Positions 24,596-33,720 of a stretch of 44,429 nucleotides of DNA are shown piece after piece. The notes under the pieces are model-generated. The model worked only from the letters and a program-made list of their open reading frames with translations. It was not told where the DNA came from and searched no databases. This DNA is from Chloroflexi bacterium HGW-Chloroflexi-10 (GTDB taxonomy: Bacteria > Chloroflexota > Anaerolineae > Anaerolineales > Anaerolineaceae). Location of the stretch: positions 1-44,429 of the forward strand of contig PHBZ01000044.1 of assembly GCA_002840755.1 (NCBI GenBank). Reading direction: 5' to 3'. The position numbers and the translations under genes are program-made. Numbering within the stretch: position 1 is the first letter of the stretch; the number at the start of each line of letters is the position of its first letter.

Positions 24596-27031
24596 TTAAT
24601 CGTTTTTCTTGGTAAATTTAATTTTTCCCGTTTCTGTATCCAAATCTACGAAAACTGTATCACCGTTGCTAAACTCACCTGATAAAAGGCTGACAGATAG
24701 TGGGCTTTCGATAAATTTTTGCAGAGCTCTTCGCAGGGGACGTGCGCCAAAAGAAGCATCAAAACCTTCATTAGCTATCCAATCTCGTGCTGCATCACTA
24801 AGTTCTACTGTCAGTCCGTGTTCTTTCAACCGTCCGTGTATTTCTTTCATTTGCAGGTTGACAATATCGCGTACCTGTTCAACAGTTAATGGGGAGAACA
24901 TGATAATTTCATCGACGCGATTTAAGAACTCAGGACGGAATGTACTCTTGAGCGCTTTTTCAATTTTTTCGTGGGAATCTCGCTCTTCATTGTCGCTGCT
25001 CAGGAAGCCTAATGTACCGCCTTTTCGAACGAATTCAGTACCAAGATTAGAAGTCATGATTAAAACCGTGTTGCGGAAATCCACCACACGACCCTGTCCA
25101 TCAGTCAATCGTCCGTCATCCAGAATTTGCAATAGAGCATTCCATACTTCAGGGTGCGCTTTTTCAATTTCATCAAACAGAATAACCCGATATGGTCGCC
25201 GGCGCACAGCTTCCGTAAGTTGGCCACCTTCTTCATACCCAATATATCCCGGAGGTGCACCAAATAAACGTGAGGCAGTGTGTTGTTCTCGATATTCACT
25301 CATGTCCAGGCGGACCAGGGCATCCTGATCTCCAAACATGAATTCAGCCAGTGATTTTGCCAGTTCGGTTTTACCTACACCGGATGGTCCAATGAAGATG
25401 AATGATCCAATTGGACGGCGGGGATCTTTAAGACCGGAGCGAGCACGTCGAATAGCATCAGAAATGGCCTTTATGGCTACATCCTGACCAATAATTGTTT
25501 CGTGCAACCGTTCTTCCATATGAAGGAGCTTTTCTGCTTCAGTTTCCAGCATTTGGGACACGGGAACACCAGTCCATTGTGCTACTACCTGAGCTATATC
25601 ATCCACATCCACTACTTCGTCCAATTGGTGTTCAGATTCCCATTTATCACGCTGTTCATCAAATTCTGTTTGCTGGCGTAAGCGTTCAGCTTTCATTCTA
25701 GCAGCACGCTCATAATCCCGTTCCACACCGGCTTTTTCTTCTTCAGCTGCAAACCGTTCCAACTCTGTTTTCATTTTCTTGAGTTCAGGCGGCAGGCTGT
25801 ATAAAGCAACCCGCAATTTTGCAGCAGCTTCATCCATCAGGTCTATCGCTTTATCCGGGAGGCGGCGTTCAGTTACATATTGTGCAGAAAGATGCGCAGC
25901 GGCTGTCAACGATTCATCAGCGAAACGCACTTTGTGATGGGCTTCGTATCGATCTCGCAAGCCATGCAGCATCAGGATAGTATCTTCTATGGTTGGTTCA
26001 TCAACATATACTGGTGCAAAACGACGTTCCAAAGCTGAATCTTTTTCGATATGTTTATGGAATTCATCTAGTGTGGTTGCGCCAATACATTGTAATTCAC
26101 CACGAGCAAGGGCAGGTTTAAGCATATTAGAGGCATCCATGGCACCCTGAGCAGCCCCGGCTCCAACTACAGTATGAAGTTCATCAATGAATAGGATGAC
26201 TTCTCCCTCAGAGCGCTGGACTTCTTCAATAGCGGCTTTGAGACGTTCTTCGAATTCACCGCGAAACCTTGAACCAGCAATCATGGCGCTCAGATCCAAT
26301 GAAATTACTTTTTTACCCATTAAAATTTCAGGGATATCATTATCTGCTATCTTTTGTGCCAGACCTTCCACAATGGCTGTTTTACCAACACCAGCTTCCC
26401 CAATCAAAACCGGGTTGTTTTTGGTACGTCGGGATAAGATTTGCATTACCCGTAGAATCTCAGAGTCACGTCCAATTACCGGATCCAGTTTTCCTTCACG
26501 GGCTTGTTGGGTTAGATCTCGGGAATATTTTTCGAGGCTGCGATAGCGAGTTTCGGCTTGTGGATCTGTTACCCTTTGTCCACCGCGAAGTTGATTAACC
26601 GCTTCAATCACACGGTCGCGATTAATACCGGCACCTTCCAGTAATCTTGCGGCGGGTGTATTTTTCTCACTCAAAATTGCCAGGAAAATATGTTCGGTGG
26701 ATATATATTCATCTTTTAACCGACTAGCCTCTTCATTTGCGAGGTCGATGATACGCTTTACCCGGGGAGTAATAAATACCTGACCGGCTCCACCGCCGAA
26801 AATACTGGCTTTCGGGCTGGTACGTAAAATATAATCCAGGCGTTCTTCCAAAATACTTGGATCGATCTTGAGAATTTCCAAAATTTGGGGAATAACACCT
26901 TCCGGCTGTTCGATAAGAGCCAATAGAATATGTTCTGTATCAATTTGATTATGCCCATATCGCTGAATTATTTCCGCGGCGCGTTGTGCCGCTTCCTGGG
27001 CACGTTCGGTAAAGCGGTCAAATCTCATCAT
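24596..27031 (-). CDS. clpC: ATP-dependent Clp protease ATPase subunit ClpC
   Basis: This protein of about 811 residues unfolds substrates and feeds them to ClpP. Order: double Clp N-domain (FDRFTERAQEAAQRA), first AAA module with GEAGVGKTAIVEGLA near 210, a short coiled middle with a UVR-like segment (ERDYERAARMKAERLRQQ), second AAA module with GPSGVGKTELAKSLAE near 550, and the D2 C-terminal domain. The short middle domain makes it ClpC and not ClpB. I place the start at the double ATG ending at 27031, behind GGAAGG; the longer frame has no ribosome binding site. A TATAAT on the minus strand at 27091-27096 is a likely -10 box, without a good -35. No CIRCE or evident CtsR site is seen. Confidence 0.95.
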   Translation of the reverse strand: MMRFDRFTERAQEAAQRAAEIIQRYGHNQIDTEHILLALIEQPEGVIPQILEILKIDPSILEERLDYILRTSPKASIFGGGAGQVFITPRVKRIIDLANEEASRLKDEYISTEHIFLAILSEKNTPAARLLEGAGINRDRVIEAVNQLRGGQRVTDPQAETRYRSLEKYSRDLTQQAREGKLDPVIGRDSEILRVMQILSRRTKNNPVLIGEAGVGKTAIVEGLAQKIADNDIPEILMGKKVISLDLSAMIAGSRFRGEFEERLKAAIEEVQRSEGEVILFIDELHTVVGAGAAQGAMDASNMLKPALARGELQCIGATTLDEFHKHIEKDSALERRFAPVYVDEPTIEDTILMLHGLRDRYEAHHKVRFADESLTAAAHLSAQYVTERRLPDKAIDLMDEAAAKLRVALYSLPPELKKMKTELERFAAEEEKAGVERDYERAARMKAERLRQQTEFDEQRDKWESEHQLDEVVDVDDIAQVVAQWTGVPVSQMLETEAEKLLHMEERLHETIIGQDVAIKAISDAIRRARSGLKDPRRPIGSFIFIGPSGVGKTELAKSLAEFMFGDQDALVRLDMSEYREQHTASRLFGAPPGYIGYEEGGQLTEAVRRRPYRVILFDEIEKAHPEVWNALLQILDDGRLTDGQGRVVDFRNTVLIMTSNLGTEFVRKGGTLGFLSSDNEERDSHEKIEKALKSTFRPEFLNRVDEIIMFSPLTVEQVRDIVNLQMKEIHGRLKEHGLTVELSDAARDWIANEGFDASFGARPLRRALQKFIESPLSVSLLSGEFSNGDTVFVDLDTETGKIKFTKKND

Positions 27032-27293
27032 AGGAGTTTTTCCTTCCATAACAGCATGTTTGATTTACCTTTGCTGTTAACATTCTGCTGATTATAGCAA
27101 AGTCCTTATCAAATTTAAGCATTAAGTCTATTAGAGCTTTATAAGAATATTTGTGTATATCTGTATTTTACATTGAAAATGATTTCTTATGGCAATTGCA
27201 CAGTTCCAATTTTTAGATTTCACTTCAATCTTTGTCCACTGGTGTGTGAAAAATTTGGTCAGGTAAATTTCTAATCGTTAGCTTTTTCCGGTG

Positions 27294-27299
27294 TAAAAT
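27294..27299 (+). promoter_or_regulatory. -10 box for a leaderless start at 27306
   Basis: TAAAAT ends six bases before the ATG at 27306 and no Shine-Dalgarno sequence lies in between, so the message would begin at the start codon. The -35 region is weak. The rest of 27097-27293 shows nothing recognisable. Confidence 0.45.
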
Positions 27300-27305
27300 A
27301 GTGCA

Positions 27306-28295
27306 ATGGTGTCTGACAATTTGATTCTTAAAGGAAAATTGCGTTCACTGGATTCTTCCAGAGATTTGGGAGTAATTGCTGATCTCATTGAGTTATGTTT
27401 TATGGGAACAATGGATGAAGATGGGCGGGATTATATCGGTTACTTAAGAAAAATGGCTCAAGAATCAAAAAACATGACCTGGGGTTTAGGTGCCCTTCAA
27501 AATTCATTTAGTCCGATGCAAGGTTTTGTCTATGAGCTTAATGGTTCGATAATCGGAAATCTTTCGATGCTTCCATTTCAAAAAGGTGATGAGTTTGTTT
27601 ATTTAATTGCGAACGTTGCGGTACACCCTGCATATCGCCGGCATGGTATCGCAAGAGATCTCACTGCGCGAGCCATTCAACATGCCCGTTCAAAAAATGC
27701 TGTAAGTACCTGGTTGCAAGTACGCGATGATAACCCTGCTGCTCAACAATTGTATCTATCCATGGGTTTTTCTGAATGTTGCCGTCGAAGTACTTGGACA
27801 TTAAGACCAGATTCGCGAAAAATAATAGAATGGAATAAACGTTTCAATAGTTCCGGAAGGTCTTTTCAGGATTGGAAGAAGCAAAAGGAGTGGTTATCCA
27901 ACCTTTATCCGGAAAATGTGCGTTGGAACATCGGATTGAAAGAAAATAAATTGGAACCAGGAATATTAAAGTCCATTCGGCGATTTCTAAATGGTCAATG
28001 GGTTCGGCATTGGAGTTTGAAAAAAAATGATCGATTGGTAGGTGTTGCCTCATTGGAACGTACTCATTTGTATGCTGATAATCTTTGGCTAGCAGCTGAA
28101 CCAGGGATGGAACCAGGTGTGCTTGAGGAAGTTATTCCTCAAATTCAGAAAGATATGTTTTTTTTGCGACCGATGACTGTAAATTTTCCAGACAAAGTTG
28201 CAGAAGAATCTTTTCAATTAATGGGTTTCGATAAAAACCATACTTTAATCTGGATGGAAGAACGCTTAATGCGCCCTGTGTCAATTGAGGTTTAA
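27306..28295 (+). CDS. GNAT-family N-acetyltransferase, probably two domains
   Basis: This 329-residue protein has a clear acetyl-CoA-binding motif in its N-terminal half: VAVHPAYRRHGIARDLTARAI (about residues 102-122) followed by NPAAQQLYLSMGFSEC, the typical end of a GNAT fold. The C-terminal half (about 180-329) has a similar order of strands and helices, ending FQLMGFDKNHTLIWM, and may be a degenerate second GNAT unit without the motif. Substrate unknown. The start appears leaderless. A small membrane protein gene follows after 51 bases. Confidence 0.78.
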   Translation: MVSDNLILKGKLRSLDSSRDLGVIADLIELCFMGTMDEDGRDYIGYLRKMAQESKNMTWGLGALQNSFSPMQGFVYELNGSIIGNLSMLPFQKGDEFVYLIANVAVHPAYRRHGIARDLTARAIQHARSKNAVSTWLQVRDDNPAAQQLYLSMGFSECCRRSTWTLRPDSRKIIEWNKRFNSSGRSFQDWKKQKEWLSNLYPENVRWNIGLKENKLEPGILKSIRRFLNGQWVRHWSLKKNDRLVGVASLERTHLYADNLWLAAEPGMEPGVLEEVIPQIQKDMFFLRPMTVNFPDKVAEESFQLMGFDKNHTLIWMEERLMRPVSIEV

Positions 28296-28346
28296 TGCAA
28301 CTTTTTACTTTAGAAGACGTAAATAGGTTAAGGAAGGAAGGTAAAA

Positions 28347-28739
28347 ATGAAGAAACTATTAATTAGCCTGGCAATTAATGCGGTTGCTTTATATGCAGCC
28401 GTCGCATTTATGGCTGGACGGGGTATTACTCCACAGAGCGATAACTGGCTAAGTTTTGTTTGGTTAGCCTTAATTTTTGGTCTGGTAAATGCTATCATAA
28501 AACCATTGCTAATTGTGATGAGCTGTCCATTATTGGTTCTGACATTGGGTCTGGGAACTTTGATCATTAACACCATCATGTTTGTTTTGGCTGGTTGGAT
28601 AGGGACTCAGTTCCAGGTTGGATTTAAAGTAGAAAATTTTTGGGCTGCATTTCTAGGCGCATTGATTGTAAGTGTGGTTAGTTTTATATTAACTGCTATC
28701 TTTAAAGACGAATCGGATGGTCATCGCCGAAAAAAATAA
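28347..28739 (+). CDS. YvlD / phage-holin-4 family membrane protein
   Basis: This 130-residue protein has four predicted membrane spans and the family pattern FGLVNAIIKPLL with a following PLLVLTLGL, as in YvlD and related PF04020 proteins. Despite the holin name these are ordinary chromosomal genes, in Bacillus next to yvlB. A YvlB-like protein with SHOCT-like domain is encoded at the start of this window, but not in the same operon. AAGGAAGG precedes the ATG. Function unknown, probably in envelope stress. Confidence 0.8.
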   Translation: MKKLLISLAINAVALYAAVAFMAGRGITPQSDNWLSFVWLALIFGLVNAIIKPLLIVMSCPLLVLTLGLGTLIINTIMFVLAGWIGTQFQVGFKVENFWAAFLGALIVSVVSFILTAIFKDESDGHRRKK

Positions 28740-28748
28740 TTTGGAAAT

Positions 28749-28781
28749 AAAAAAGAGGTACTGATCAGTACCTCTTTTTTT
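28749..28781. terminator. bidirectional terminator (palindromic)
   Basis: A perfect palindrome with the core GAGGTACTGATCAGTACCTC is flanked by A residues on the left and T residues on the right. It serves the YvlD-like gene from the left and the Agl23-NHL gene from the right, whose stop is 11 bases away. Confidence 0.9.
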
Positions 28782-28791
28782 CGTTGAATTA

Positions 28792-31700
28792 TTATGGAAG
28801 GGTGAAGTGTAATAAAATATTATTTCCGGCATCTGCGACCCATACACCGTTATCGGGGTCAAATGCCAGAGTTGAGGGCATACCAAATCCATCTGTGTTA
28901 GGGCTGTATTGTCCCCACCCGCGCAGGAAATTGCCATCTGGGCTAAATCCCAAAATGCGGAAACTTTCAGGGTCTGTCAAATATACATTGCCTGAATTAT
29001 CGGTTGCCAGGAAAGGTTTATTATCGACACTTTGACCATTCCATCCGACAACATCCCAGGCGTTACTGGCAAAATAGGTAGTTTTATCTTCATTGGGCAA
29101 GAATACTTGCACCCGTTGATTCCAGGTATCGGCAACATAGACTTCACCGTTTGGACCGATCGCCACACCTACAGGTTCATCCAATTGTCCCAGGTCAAAC
29201 CCGGATTCGCCTATTTGGGTAATAAATACTCCATTAGAATCAAAAACGCTGATACGTTTGTTCCCGGTATCGGTAACAAATACTCGGCCATCTAAATCGA
29301 CAGCGATCCCACGCGGACCATAAAATCCATAAGGATTTTCTGAAATATCGGAAACGCCCCACTGGGTTATGAAAACGCCTTCTGGGGTGAATTTTTGGAC
29401 ACGATGATTCCAGGTATCGGTGATATAAACCGATCCATCCGGACCTATAGCCACACCCCAAGGCTCATTAAATGAACCGGAGGGTGCGAGACCTTCGACG
29501 CTGGTTTCACCAAAACTCCCCCAAACATGCAAAAGGGTTCCATCCGGGCTGAAATGCTGGATGCGATGATTGAGTGAATCCGCAACATATACACTACCAT
29601 CCTGAGCGACAGCGATGCCACGCGGGGCCGCAAATTGTCCGGGCTGGTCACCCGCAAGACCAATCGTCCGATCTGGCATATATTGGCTCATTTTATCTGT
29701 ATATGGGTCTGCGACTGGTTCAGAGATAGTTGCAGGTAACACTCCATAATTCCAAATTTGGGCGATAATATCATTTCGGATATACATACTAATTGAATTA
29801 CCGGGGGACCAGGTTGCTTCGGTAAGATCTGTACGGCCTTTGATTTCTGCGTATTTGGTGTAGTCTTTATTTAACCAGATATCAAATAGTGCGGACCGCA
29901 TTGCTGGATCGGTAAACGCATAACGAATACGCTCCCAGGTGAGGAAATAATAGTCCTGCATTGGCCATACAAGGCGCAGATAGTCGTACTTGATGTATTC
30001 ATTCTTCGTCAGAGAATCAATTTTGGAAATATTCTCACTGCTGGCGAGAATAACCGGTGCATTTAGCAGATCACGGGTAGGTTGATCGGTGTACCACATT
30101 TTATTGGGGTAATCGCGGAAGTACCACCAATATGGGTAGAGTCCATCATTGTCATAAGCCACAGTTATATTCCGGTCACCAACAGTTCGTTTGGAAATTT
30201 CTTCAACCTGTTCGAGTATATCTTTTGGTCCGCGGGCCGCATGGGCATAAACCAGAAATTCTTTTCCGGTATCATAATTGACAAATGCAGCCATAAAGGC
30301 AGTGCGTGCGGTAGTAATTGCTAATAAGGAGAAAAATCCAAGGAAAAAGATGGTAAGCAAATGTTTGACTTTCCAGGATTTTAGAAAATATGAAAGCCCA
30401 AACATGGACGCTATTACACCTATGAGGGCAATAACGAAAGAGTTGGTTACTTGCAATTCTTCCAGAGTCTTCCCTTCAAATGGGGCAGGAGTTCCCAATA
30501 AAGCTCCGGAAAAGCTCATAAAACTGGTTATTAATACAGGAATGAAGAGCAACCCTATCCAGCTGTTATTTTGTTTTAAATTCTGCCAAGGAATAAATTC
30601 AACCAGTTTGTTGAAACCCCATGCAGCAGAAAAAAGAAACGGAAGAGCAATGTGAACTGTTAGCCAGGGCATTTTTTCTCCAGCCAGGCTGTAAGCAACC
30701 AGGCTGGTAAGTGACCAGAAGATGAATAATAGCAAAACCGGAACCCGATAGGTGTCAGCATAATTTATTACAGGTTCTGTTTCATTGCTTTCTGTTTTAA
30801 GGTACTCATCTTCTAAAGAAGGATCATCCTGAACGGGCGATAATGGTACTGCTGGCAAAATACTGGCTTCCCGAGGGCGGAAAAAACCGTAAATAAGGGC
30901 GACCAGAAAACCGCAGATGGCCAGATACTCATAGAATGGCATTTGTAAAAAGGCATAATAGTATAGTGGTTGGGAACCCCGGTTGACAGCTTGTTGTTCC
31001 AACCAGTAACCTAATGATCCTACCAGCCCGGTCCAAAAACCATTGCCCCAGGTGAAAAAAGTGGTATAGAATACCGTATAAATGGACCAGAAAATGGCTG
31101 TATTTTTAATCCACGTTTTAAAATTCCACCAATAACCCAGCAAGGCAGTAATAGTCAACATAATAAATAGCGTTATGGAGGTACGCAGGATACCGGCGCT
31201 AGTGTAATCGGTAGCTGTCCAGTTGGTGTTGAGGATGGAACCAATCATAACAATTGGAAAAGCCGATAATAAAGGTAACACCAAAGTACCGTTAAGCATT
31301 AATAGATCAAATGAACGCAAGTGGTGAAGACGTTTCATGCCTAGGTTGTGGATAAGAATATAAATACCAAATACACCCAGGGCTGCTGCTAAAAATACAG
31401 TGATATTGCTGAACATAACCAATGATTGGAGGCCATCGGAGATGGCAGCTGCTCCATCCTCTGTAACCGGGTTTTGTTTGGCATGGATAAATCCTAAAGT
31501 TATCCCGGTTAATATCAGTACAATCGCTCCTGACATGACTGAAAAGAAAAGTACTTTTTTATCATGTGCTGGCCACTTTTCTTTCGTTACATCAATGATG
31601 AAAATAATAGCCAGGAAAAGCAGCAATTGTGCCATGTAAATATAGGCAGTTTCCTTGGATGTGAAGTTAAGTGCCTGTGCGATGGTGAGTAGGATCAAAG

Positions 31701-32223
31701 AAAAATGATCGCCACGATCCAGATATCGTAAAGTGGCATACAACATCACAACACCAATTACTTCTATCAAACCTTCATTACGGGTATAACGGCCATAAAA
31801 GAGCATAAAGGGCGAAATCAGAAAAAGAACACCCCCAATGATGTGTCCCCATCTACCCAAATAACGCCGGAAAGCTAATAAAATTACAGCAATCGCTGCT
31901 ACACTGGCAAGGGCAGCGGGAACCCTTGATGTGAAATCATTGTCTCCAAACATGAAATAGGTGAGAGCTATTAAATGAAATTGTAATGGCCCGTGAGTAA
32001 CGGGGTCCTGTTTGTACCCTTTTCCAATAGAAAGATCATAAGAAGGTACAACATGGTTCACTTCATCATGGCTCATAACACGCGCACCCAGGTCATAAAA
32101 CCTGCTGATGACCGCAACCAACAAAATGATGATAATAATGAGGGTTTCAATATTAAATTTTGGTATATTCTTAAAAATTGGCTTCTCTAACCAGGATGAA
32201 AAGTTTTCGTTTTCGGTGTTCAT
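28792..32223 (-). CDS. Agl23/GT39-like membrane glycosyltransferase fused to NHL propeller
   Basis: This 1143-residue protein has an N-terminal membrane part of a dozen or more spans (about residues 25-660) with the GT-C hallmark MSHDEVNH in the first external loop and TRVPAAL-like SRVPAALASV, as in the TIGR03663/Agl23 group of PMT/ArnT-like enzymes. These use a polyprenyl-linked sugar. A soluble segment follows (to about 860), then six NHL-type repeats such as APRGIAVAQDGSVYVADSLNHRIQHF, expected to fold into an extracytoplasmic beta-propeller. I start at ATG 32223, with GGAG 12 bases upstream; TTG 32241 is an alternative. Acceptor and sugar are unknown. Confidence 0.82.
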   Translation of the reverse strand: MNTENENFSSWLEKPIFKNIPKFNIETLIIIIILLVAVISRFYDLGARVMSHDEVNHVVPSYDLSIGKGYKQDPVTHGPLQFHLIALTYFMFGDNDFTSRVPAALASVAAIAVILLAFRRYLGRWGHIIGGVLFLISPFMLFYGRYTRNEGLIEVIGVVMLYATLRYLDRGDHFSLILLTIAQALNFTSKETAYIYMAQLLLFLAIIFIIDVTKEKWPAHDKKVLFFSVMSGAIVLILTGITLGFIHAKQNPVTEDGAAAISDGLQSLVMFSNITVFLAAALGVFGIYILIHNLGMKRLHHLRSFDLLMLNGTLVLPLLSAFPIVMIGSILNTNWTATDYTSAGILRTSITLFIMLTITALLGYWWNFKTWIKNTAIFWSIYTVFYTTFFTWGNGFWTGLVGSLGYWLEQQAVNRGSQPLYYYAFLQMPFYEYLAICGFLVALIYGFFRPREASILPAVPLSPVQDDPSLEDEYLKTESNETEPVINYADTYRVPVLLLFIFWSLTSLVAYSLAGEKMPWLTVHIALPFLFSAAWGFNKLVEFIPWQNLKQNNSWIGLLFIPVLITSFMSFSGALLGTPAPFEGKTLEELQVTNSFVIALIGVIASMFGLSYFLKSWKVKHLLTIFFLGFFSLLAITTARTAFMAAFVNYDTGKEFLVYAHAARGPKDILEQVEEISKRTVGDRNITVAYDNDGLYPYWWYFRDYPNKMWYTDQPTRDLLNAPVILASSENISKIDSLTKNEYIKYDYLRLVWPMQDYYFLTWERIRYAFTDPAMRSALFDIWLNKDYTKYAEIKGRTDLTEATWSPGNSISMYIRNDIIAQIWNYGVLPATISEPVADPYTDKMSQYMPDRTIGLAGDQPGQFAAPRGIAVAQDGSVYVADSLNHRIQHFSPDGTLLHVWGSFGETSVEGLAPSGSFNEPWGVAIGPDGSVYITDTWNHRVQKFTPEGVFITQWGVSDISENPYGFYGPRGIAVDLDGRVFVTDTGNKRISVFDSNGVFITQIGESGFDLGQLDEPVGVAIGPNGEVYVADTWNQRVQVFLPNEDKTTYFASNAWDVVGWNGQSVDNKPFLATDNSGNVYLTDPESFRILGFSPDGNFLRGWGQYSPNTDGFGMPSTLAFDPDNGVWVADAGNNILLHFTLP

Positions 32224-32299
32224 ATAATTAGAATTCTCCAAGAATTAACGGTTATGTTTAGCAAAATTCGTAAAATATCTCCCAATTTTATACCACTTG

Positions 32300-32328
32300 A
32301 CTATACTTTAAAGTAATGGTTCTGGCAA
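32300..32328 (-). promoter_or_regulatory. promoter of the Agl23-NHL gene
   Basis: On the minus strand TTGCCA (32323-32328) and TATAGT (32300-32305) are 17 bases apart, giving a leader of about 70 bases. It faces away from the MFS gene promoter about 30 bases further on. Confidence 0.7.
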
Positions 32329-32359
32329 GTTTTCTTTCAAATATAAGTTGCTCTGGTTT

Positions 32360-32388
32360 TTGACATTGTTAAAGTTTCCTTCTATACT
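32360..32388 (+). promoter_or_regulatory. promoter of the MFS transporter gene
   Basis: A perfect TTGACA (32360-32365) and TATACT (32383-32388) are 17 bases apart. The leader of about 95 bases carries an inverted repeat ATACCAG/CTGGTAT (32447-32453 and 32461-32467) just upstream of the AAAGGAG site, a possible operator or small hairpin. Confidence 0.8.
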
Positions 32389-32490
32389 TATGTGAATTTA
32401 TTTCAAGCTTTTCTCCCCAATTAATAAAAAATTTATTTTGAATGTGATACCAGGTTGAGACTGGTATTAAAACCAAAGGAGTCCTAAAAA

Positions 32491-33681
32491 ATGGATCGTT
32501 CAAAATTGTATCGTTACAGTATGTTTGCGTTGTTGTATTTTGCCCAGGGCGCCGTATTAAGTTATTTTACTGCGTTGAATGCCATTTACTTACAATCTTT
32601 CGGTATCAGCATGACAAAAATTGGAATTATCAGCGGGTTAGCATTAACCCCTTTTGTGCTGAAGATTTTTTTGGGTATGATCAGTGATAGGGTTAATTTT
32701 TTTCAATTGGGATACCGCAAACCATACATTATTATTGGGCTGGTATTTCAAGCCGTTTGTTTGACGATTGTGCCGTTGATACATCCCGGAAATCATTTTG
32801 GTTTGTATGGGCTATTAGCTTTTCTGACGATGACGGGTATGGCTTTATACGATACCTGCACAGATGGGCTGGCATTGGACAGTACCCCAAAGGAGGAGGA
32901 AGGTACAATTCAGGGGTTCATGGTGGGTGGGCGTGCCATGGGTGTAGTAGTCCTTTCCAGTTTGATCGGCTGGTTGGCACAAACGTATGGATGGCAATGG
33001 GCATTCTGGCTTTTGGCTATTTTGACCTTATTACCACTGCTTTTGGTATTTGGCTATCATGAAAGTGATCGAAAACCGGAACAAAAATTTGATTGGCAGG
33101 CTTTTGGTGCATTCCGACATTGGCCGATTATTGCCTTGGGTCTGTTAGGTGCCTTGTACTCCTTGGTGATCAATGGAGCTAACGAAATTGTCAATCCATT
33201 CTTACAAAGCACCTTTGGTATCTCAGTTATGCAGGCAGGATTTTATACTACCGTGTGGGGACTAGGTGTCGTTGGCGGTAGTATCTTTGGCGGCAGGCTT
33301 ACGGACCGCATTGGTCAACGCAGGGCTGTGGTAAGTGCACTATTAGTTTCTATGCTTTCGATTGGAGCATTGGCCATTACCACCAGTGCTGGGTTGGCTT
33401 GGGTTCTGGTGGCTCTGTTTGGTATAGCTTTTGGGTATTATGAAACTATTTATTTTGCCATCTCGATGGAAAAAACTGACCCGCGGATTGCAGCATCCAT
33501 GTTTGCCTTGTTGATGGCGGTTGCTAACGTTGGCACCGGTATTGGATTACCGATTAGCGGTGCATTATCCGATTCTATTGGTTATCGTTGGACGTTTATT
33601 GTTATAGCGGTTTTAAACCTTCTGGCAATTCCCCTTTTATCTTCTATTTTTGGCAATCATAATAAGCCAGTTAAATCATAA
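32491..33681 (+). CDS. MFS transporter
   Basis: This 396-residue protein has twelve predicted membrane spans. The MFS signature between helices 2 and 3 reads GMISDRVNFFQLGYRKPYI, and the matching one in the second half GGRLTDRIGQRRAV. The start FALLYFAQGAVLSYFTALNAIYLQ and the CTDGLALDSTPKEEEGTIQG loop resemble the AmpG/PucC-like branch. The substrate cannot be told from sequence. AAAGGAG precedes the ATG. It is transcribed away from the Agl23-NHL gene. Confidence 0.85.
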   Translation: MDRSKLYRYSMFALLYFAQGAVLSYFTALNAIYLQSFGISMTKIGIISGLALTPFVLKIFLGMISDRVNFFQLGYRKPYIIIGLVFQAVCLTIVPLIHPGNHFGLYGLLAFLTMTGMALYDTCTDGLALDSTPKEEEGTIQGFMVGGRAMGVVVLSSLIGWLAQTYGWQWAFWLLAILTLLPLLLVFGYHESDRKPEQKFDWQAFGAFRHWPIIALGLLGALYSLVINGANEIVNPFLQSTFGISVMQAGFYTTVWGLGVVGGSIFGGRLTDRIGQRRAVVSALLVSMLSIGALAITTSAGLAWVLVALFGIAFGYYETIYFAISMEKTDPRIAASMFALLMAVANVGTGIGLPISGALSDSIGYRWTFIVIAVLNLLAIPLLSSIFGNHNKPVKS

Positions 33682-33702
33682 GGGCGGGGAAACCCCGCCC
33701 TT
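33680..33702. terminator. GC-rich hairpin between convergent genes
   Basis: A perfect 10-base-pair stem (AAGGGCGGGG with its complement) with an AAA loop lies directly behind the MFS stop and before the end of the DUF5667 gene. Neither strand has a proper T-run, so it may end transcription poorly or only stabilise the 3' ends. Confidence 0.6.
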
Positions 33703-33720
33703 AAAACGAGTGGAGAGGAA

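Noticed and set aside
28347..28739. Prophage holin
   Set aside because: The family name suggests a phage, but no other phage gene is near and YvlD-like proteins are ordinary chromosomal genes.
32447..32467. Riboswitch in the MFS transporter leader
   Set aside because: Only one short 7-base-pair hairpin is visible in about 95 bases and no known aptamer core was recognised.
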